NCBI GenBank assembly: GCA_020054095.1
Contig: JAGVMA010000034.1
Location: 1-38,633 of the forward strand
Reading direction: 5' to 3'
DNA: 38,633 nucleotides
Origin: Bacteroidia bacterium
GTDB lineage: Bacteria > Bacteroidota > Bacteroidia > JADZBD01
Made by a program: the position numbers and the translations under genes. The notes beneath the pieces were generated by a model. The model worked only from the letters and a program-made list of their open reading frames with translations, had not been told where the DNA came from and searched no databases. Positions 35,131 through 38,633 of this stretch are shown in pieces. Each line of letters begins with the position of its first letter. The first letter of the stretch is position 1.

Positions 35131-37179
35131 ATGAATTTTAAGCTAATCAATTTGTTTTTTTTCTTTCTGGTTTCCGGCAACTTGTTGGTGGCACAAGTAA
35201 AAGACAGCAGCAAAATTGATTTGAACAATTATACATTCGCACAATCGCAGGGTGTTTTACCTGCCGATTTTGTTGATTTTTATCTTCCCGAAAACGAACA
35301 CAATGCATCCAATCCGGATGCCAAAAAATTTATAGAGCAAAATCTAACTTCGTTTTCAAACATTATTGCTACGGGTAAAATAATGTATAACGATGTATTT
35401 AGCAATTACGCAAAAAAAATTCACGACAAACTTTTTGAAGATGATAAAGAAGAAATAAAAAAAATGCGCATTTATACTATTAAAAATTCTACTGTAAATG
35501 CTTATACCACTAATGATGGTAAAATTTATATCACCATGGGACTTTGGGCGCGTATTGAAAATGAAGCTCAATTGGCATTTATATTGGCGCACGAAACTAT
35601 ACATTATTTTAAAAGCCACGCTTACGAAACCTATAAGTACAACGAAAATTTACGTAAAAACGGTTACTATAATTACGATTATGACGATGTGGAGAAAAAC
35701 AGGTATCGTTATTCAAAAAGCAATGAATTTGAAGCAGACAGAGAGGGTGCGCTCATCTATTTTAAATCGGCTTACTGCGATACAATTATGAACAGTGTTT
35801 TTAATTTACTGCATTATTCTGATTATCCGGAAGAAAATACTCCTGTGGAAAAATGTTTTTTCGAAACCGATTATTTTAAACTTAGAGATGAAGTGTGGCT
35901 TGAGAAAGATAGTGTAAAACCTATAGATGTGGACGAAGATTATAGCGATGTGAAAATAACGCACCCAAATACGAAATCGAGGAAAGATGAGATAATGCGT
36001 TTGAGTTCACAGAGTCAGAAAACAGGAAAAGGCAAACTGTTTTTGATTGATGAACAGGAGTTTTACAAAATAAAATACTCGGCTTCAATAGAATTATGCG
36101 AAGTGCTGTATCGTGAAAAAAGATACGAAGAGTGCATTTACAAAGCATATCAACTGAAAATACGGATTAGCGCCAATTATATTTTAGATAAACTGATAAC
36201 AAAAGCGTATTACAGTTTAAGTTTCAGAAGCGTGAATCAGGATAGTTATGCGCAGTATAAAAAATCGGGATACATTTCGCAAGTGGCGCATGTGGTTCAG
36301 TTTATGGATAAAAGTGAGCTAATAGCGTTATCCATTAATAATGCCTGGAAATTGTATCTGCAAAATAATAATGACGATGAGATAAAATATATTTTGAATA
36401 CACAATTTGAACGAACAGAAAAAAAAGAACGTAACTATTACCTAAATTCGGATGGAGCTTGCAAGGCATTTACATTTTTCCTGAAAGAGAACCATAAATC
36501 GCAACTAAAGTGTGTGATAGATAGTTTATATAAACCTGATTTTGCGAAAGAAGATTTATACCGCAAAACGTATCACACCGAGTTTATAATGGATAATGAA
36601 TTTGCATCGCATCTTAGCAGTGCCGATAAATTTACGTTTGTGGTGATAGATAATAATAAATCAACAGTAATTATTCCGCAATTGTTTTTTGTGAACAACA
36701 AAAAGAAAGAATTGAAAAAATATGCTGCTGATTATATTCGTGAGTTAATTACCAAAACAAAAGAGAGTGAACAAGCTAAAGGTGTGGAAATGATAAGTGT
36801 GTTTTCGCTTGATAAATCATCGGCACAGCAAATTAATGATTACAACCAATTAGTAACCTGGCTCGATAATGTGAATATGCCGCAGATAGAACAGGAGGAT
36901 AATAATTATAAAATCCCTGAAAACACTTACATGGATTATATTGCCGATAATTTTTTATCGGATTACCGAAAAAAAACACGAAACAAATACATTTGCTTTT
37001 CTATTATTTATGTACAAAAAGCGGGAGTAAAGCACAAGCAAGAATACATAAATATTATTGTTGATATGGAAACTGCAAGTGTTACAAAGCTGGAACGATA
37101 CCGAAGTTCGAGTTTATTTAAATTAAAACTTAATGAAAACAAAATATTACTAACCATTACTAACTTAAACAAGAAATGA
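35131..37179 (+). CDS. M48-family metalloprotease with large C-terminal region
   Basis: A 682-residue exported protein. Residues 1-21 are a signal peptide (MNFKLINLFFFFLVSGNLLVAQ). The gluzincin zinc motif is AHETIHYFKSH (about 152-162), with the third ligand in SNEFEADREGALIYF (about 194-208), as in M48 (BepA/HtpX-like) peptidases. The segment before it, YTTNDGKIYITMGLWARIENEAQL, is the usual strand that binds substrate. The 400 or so residues after the peptidase domain have TPR-like helices and then a beta-rich part that I cannot assign. It likely acts in the periplasm in protein quality control. It overlaps aroK by 4 nt. Confidence 0.85.
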   Translation: MNFKLINLFFFFLVSGNLLVAQVKDSSKIDLNNYTFAQSQGVLPADFVDFYLPENEHNASNPDAKKFIEQNLTSFSNIIATGKIMYNDVFSNYAKKIHDKLFEDDKEEIKKMRIYTIKNSTVNAYTTNDGKIYITMGLWARIENEAQLAFILAHETIHYFKSHAYETYKYNENLRKNGYYNYDYDDVEKNRYRYSKSNEFEADREGALIYFKSAYCDTIMNSVFNLLHYSDYPEENTPVEKCFFETDYFKLRDEVWLEKDSVKPIDVDEDYSDVKITHPNTKSRKDEIMRLSSQSQKTGKGKLFLIDEQEFYKIKYSASIELCEVLYREKRYEECIYKAYQLKIRISANYILDKLITKAYYSLSFRSVNQDSYAQYKKSGYISQVAHVVQFMDKSELIALSINNAWKLYLQNNNDDEIKYILNTQFERTEKKERNYYLNSDGACKAFTFFLKENHKSQLKCVIDSLYKPDFAKEDLYRKTYHTEFIMDNEFASHLSSADKFTFVVIDNNKSTVIIPQLFFVNNKKKELKKYAADYIRELITKTKESEQAKGVEMISVFSLDKSSAQQINDYNQLVTWLDNVNMPQIEQEDNNYKIPENTYMDYIADNFLSDYRKKTRNKYICFSIIYVQKAGVKHKQEYINIIVDMETASVTKLERYRSSSLFKLKLNENKILLTITNLNKK

Positions 37180-37685
37180 TACTATTTTTAATAGGATTTA
37201 TGGGGAGCGGAAAAACCACCGTTGGCAAATTTTTAGCTAAAGAATTAGATTATGTTTTTGTTGACATGGATGCGCGAATTTTAAAAGAAGAGGGTGCAAC
37301 TATTAATCAGATTTTTGAGAGCAAGGGCGAAAACTATTTTAGAAGTGCTGAGCATAATTTGCTTAAAAAGTTAGTTAATCAAGATGATTTGGTGGTGGCT
37401 TGCGGTGGCGGCACACCGTGCTTTTTTGGGAATATAGATTTAATGAATAAAGCCGGAGTAACCGTGTACTTAAAACTAAGCAGCGATAAGCTGCATGCGC
37501 GCTTAGTGGAAGATAAACAAAGGCGACCGCTGCTGAAAAACAAAACCGATGCCGAACTGAAAATATTTATTAAAGAGTTATTAGAAAAGCGCGAACGCTT
37601 TTACAACAAGGCGCAAGTAAAAATGAAATTATCAAACGCATCGCCCGATGAACTTGCCAAAGAAATAAAAGCGGAATTAAAATAA
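37176..37685 (+). CDS. aroK: Shikimate kinase
   Basis: A 169-residue P-loop kinase of normal length that phosphorylates shikimate in the aromatic amino acid pathway. Motifs: GFMGSGKTTVGKFLA (residues about 7-21), DMDARI with the shikimate-binding Asp, YFRSAEHNLL, ACGGGTPCF and the lid RRPLL. The ATG overlaps the stop of the M48 gene (ATGA), so expression is coupled. There is no other aromatic pathway gene in the window. Confidence 0.95.
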   Translation: MILFLIGFMGSGKTTVGKFLAKELDYVFVDMDARILKEEGATINQIFESKGENYFRSAEHNLLKKLVNQDDLVVACGGGTPCFFGNIDLMNKAGVTVYLKLSSDKLHARLVEDKQRRPLLKNKTDAELKIFIKELLEKRERFYNKAQVKMKLSNASPDELAKEIKAELK

Positions 37686-38029
37686 GCGGACGGGTGCAAA
37701 TGTATTTTTGCAGCAGTGAGATGGGAAACGGGTGCATAAATATGACTGGCAACTGTGTTATATAGAATGTGAGTGATAAAGATTTTTTTGTAATTGAACT
37801 AAAATATGTTGGTAGTGAACAAAAGTAGTAAGCGAGTGTGTGAAAGTATAATACAATTGCACTGACTTAAGATGGCTGTGGGTAAAAGTATTTTTGCAAT
37901 TGTATTGAGTTAAGATAGGAGAATGTGAAGTGGGTGTGCTAATGTGCGGGCTAAGTGTGGCAAAATGTGAGAAAATAGTGCAAGTGCATTGAGTTGGGGT
38001 GGAAGAATGTGTTAGCGTAATGCATTGTG
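37686..38029. repeat. G+T-rich tract with degenerate repeats
   Basis: I see no gene in these 344 nt. The plus strand is strikingly poor in C. GTATTTTTGCA occurs at 37702-37712 and 37888-37898, each containing an exact TAnnTTTG box. A looser unit, CAATTG(C/T)A(C/T)TGA(C/G)TTAAGAT, appears near 37855 and 37897 and in decayed form near 37981 and 38016. It looks like old tandem duplication of a promoter-like segment. Confidence 0.45.
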
Positions 38030-38245
38030 TTAAAAATCGAGCAAGTCTTTTAGAGGAATGTCGAGGGCTTTGCTTAGTTCAAATAAATAATAGGCGGTGG
38101 AATTGAATTTTCCGTTTTCGACACGCTCAATGCTTTGAGGGCCTTTGCCACATGCAAAAGCTAAATCGCACTGGGTGAGGCCGTGTTTTTTACGCAAAGC
38201 CATTAAATGAGCACCGAGTGTTTTGGTAAACTTTTTCTTTTGCAC
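38030..38245 (-). CDS. Small XRE-family transcriptional regulator
   Basis: A 71-residue single-domain helix-turn-helix protein: LGAHLMALRKKHGLTQCDLAFACGKGPQSIERVENGK covers the two DNA-recognition helices, followed by YYLFELSKALDIPLKDLLDF, which packs as helices 4 and 5. The length is right for a minimal Cro/C1-type repressor. The gene lies just beside two operator-like palindromes (38253-38298) and diverges from a LytTR-domain fragment. It probably autoregulates; the target genes are unknown. Confidence 0.88.
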   Translation of the reverse strand: MQKKKFTKTLGAHLMALRKKHGLTQCDLAFACGKGPQSIERVENGKFNSTAYYLFELSKALDIPLKDLLDF

Positions 38246-38252
38246 TTAAACA

Positions 38253-38298
38253 AATCAACGCATCTATTGAAAAAATGAAATCAACAGATATGTTGATT
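38253..38298. promoter_or_regulatory. Paired operator-like palindromes
   Basis: AATCAAC-6 nt-GTTGATT (38279-38298) is a perfect inverted repeat. AATCAAC-6 nt-ATTGAAA (38253-38272) is a weaker copy exactly 26 bp away. Both lie between the XRE gene and the divergent LytTR-like gene, as expected for autorepression. Confidence 0.6.
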
Positions 38299-38336
38299 AC
38301 GTTCTTTTTTATAAATTAGTTATTCAATTGTAAAGG

Positions 38337-38549
38337 ATGACAAAAAAGGAGCTATTTACGTGTTTGTACAAAAGCACAACGTATGCTCAGAAAATTGTTC
38401 TATTGGAGGCGGAGGGCAGCTATACAAAAGTGTATTTTAAAAGAAAACGTAATCCTGTATTGGTGGTGTGCCAATTGGCAGCAATTAAGTCTTTACTTTG
38501 TAAAAGATTGTTTTTTAGAGCTAGTAGAAAATACTTAGTAACTGTTTAA
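38337..38549 (+). pseudogene. LytTR DNA-binding domain, probably 3'-truncated
   Basis: A 70-codon frame with the start of a LytTR domain: KIVLLEAEGSYTKVYFKRKR, then VCQLAAIKSLL and FFRASRKYLVTV. A full LytTR domain continues about 30 residues past the R-x-x-Y-L-V strand; here a stop follows immediately and no resumption is visible in the 84 nt left in the window. It is either a decayed copy or a very short stand-alone protein. It lacks a response-regulator receiver domain. The divergent XRE gene and shared operators suggest that they were once co-regulated. Confidence 0.55.
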
Positions 38550-38633
38550 ATTTTATTCAATAATATTTTTAAGGCGGCTAAATATAGCATTGCCTGACTT
38601 GATTCTAAAAGGTATTCAAAATCCTTACTCAAT

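Noticed and set aside
37686-38029. Possible CRISPR array
   Set aside because: The repeats are degenerate and unevenly spaced, with no spacers of constant length and no cas genes nearby.

Overview
The window looks like chromosomal DNA of a member of the Bacteroidota. It is AT-rich. It encodes a secreted protein with a type IX secretion (Por) C-terminal tail, a BatA/VWA membrane protein and a short-form QueE. Several genes carry Bacteroidota-type promoters (-33 TTTG, 19 nt spacer, -7 TAnnTTTG) and A-rich leaders rather than Shine-Dalgarno sequences. I cannot place it below phylum level.

Layout. (1) 1-6851: tail of a HEAT-like protein, a decayed cupin gene, an AsmA-family protein and a large type IX-secreted beta-propeller protein, all on the plus strand apart from the cupin remnant. 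(2) 6848-23981, minus strand: a long run of closely spaced genes. Read in the direction of transcription they are BatA/VWA protein, a dihydroorotase-like protein lacking metal ligands, asparagine synthase, glycosyltransferase, Wza-type export lipoprotein, Wzc-type tyrosine autokinase, RfbC, a WecA/MraY-type sugar-phosphate transferase and a lytic transglycosylase. UvrA, a LOG-family protein and an unknown helical protein follow. The middle of this run is an exopolysaccharide or capsule module: lipid-linked initiation, sugar modification, glycosyl transfer, and export with phospho-regulation. (3) 24025-27636, plus strand: EI24/CysZ-like protein, Ffh, FolD and QueE, then tRNA-Arg(UCU) with a strong terminator. 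(4) 28247-34446: a 6.2-kb integrative element in the 3' end of tRNA-Lys(UUU). It is bounded by a 17-bp direct repeat, with candidate integrase arm sites at both ends. It carries a tyrosine recombinase, a broken ImmA/IrrE gene, a three-gene HipB-HipS-HipT-type (split HipA) toxin-antitoxin operon with an iterated operator, a 0.75-kb GC-richer non-coding tract with large inverted repeats, and two convergent genes that have both lost their 3' ends at one deletion junction. (5) 34645-38633: a hypothetical protein, an M48 metalloprotease, shikimate kinase, a G+T-rich degenerate repeat tract, a small XRE regulator with two operator-like palindromes, and a truncated LytTR-domain gene.

The most interesting parts are the small tRNA-Lys element with its tripartite HipBST-type module and structured non-coding tract, the deletion scar inside it, and the dihydroorotase homologue that kept its fold motifs but lost its metal-binding histidines.
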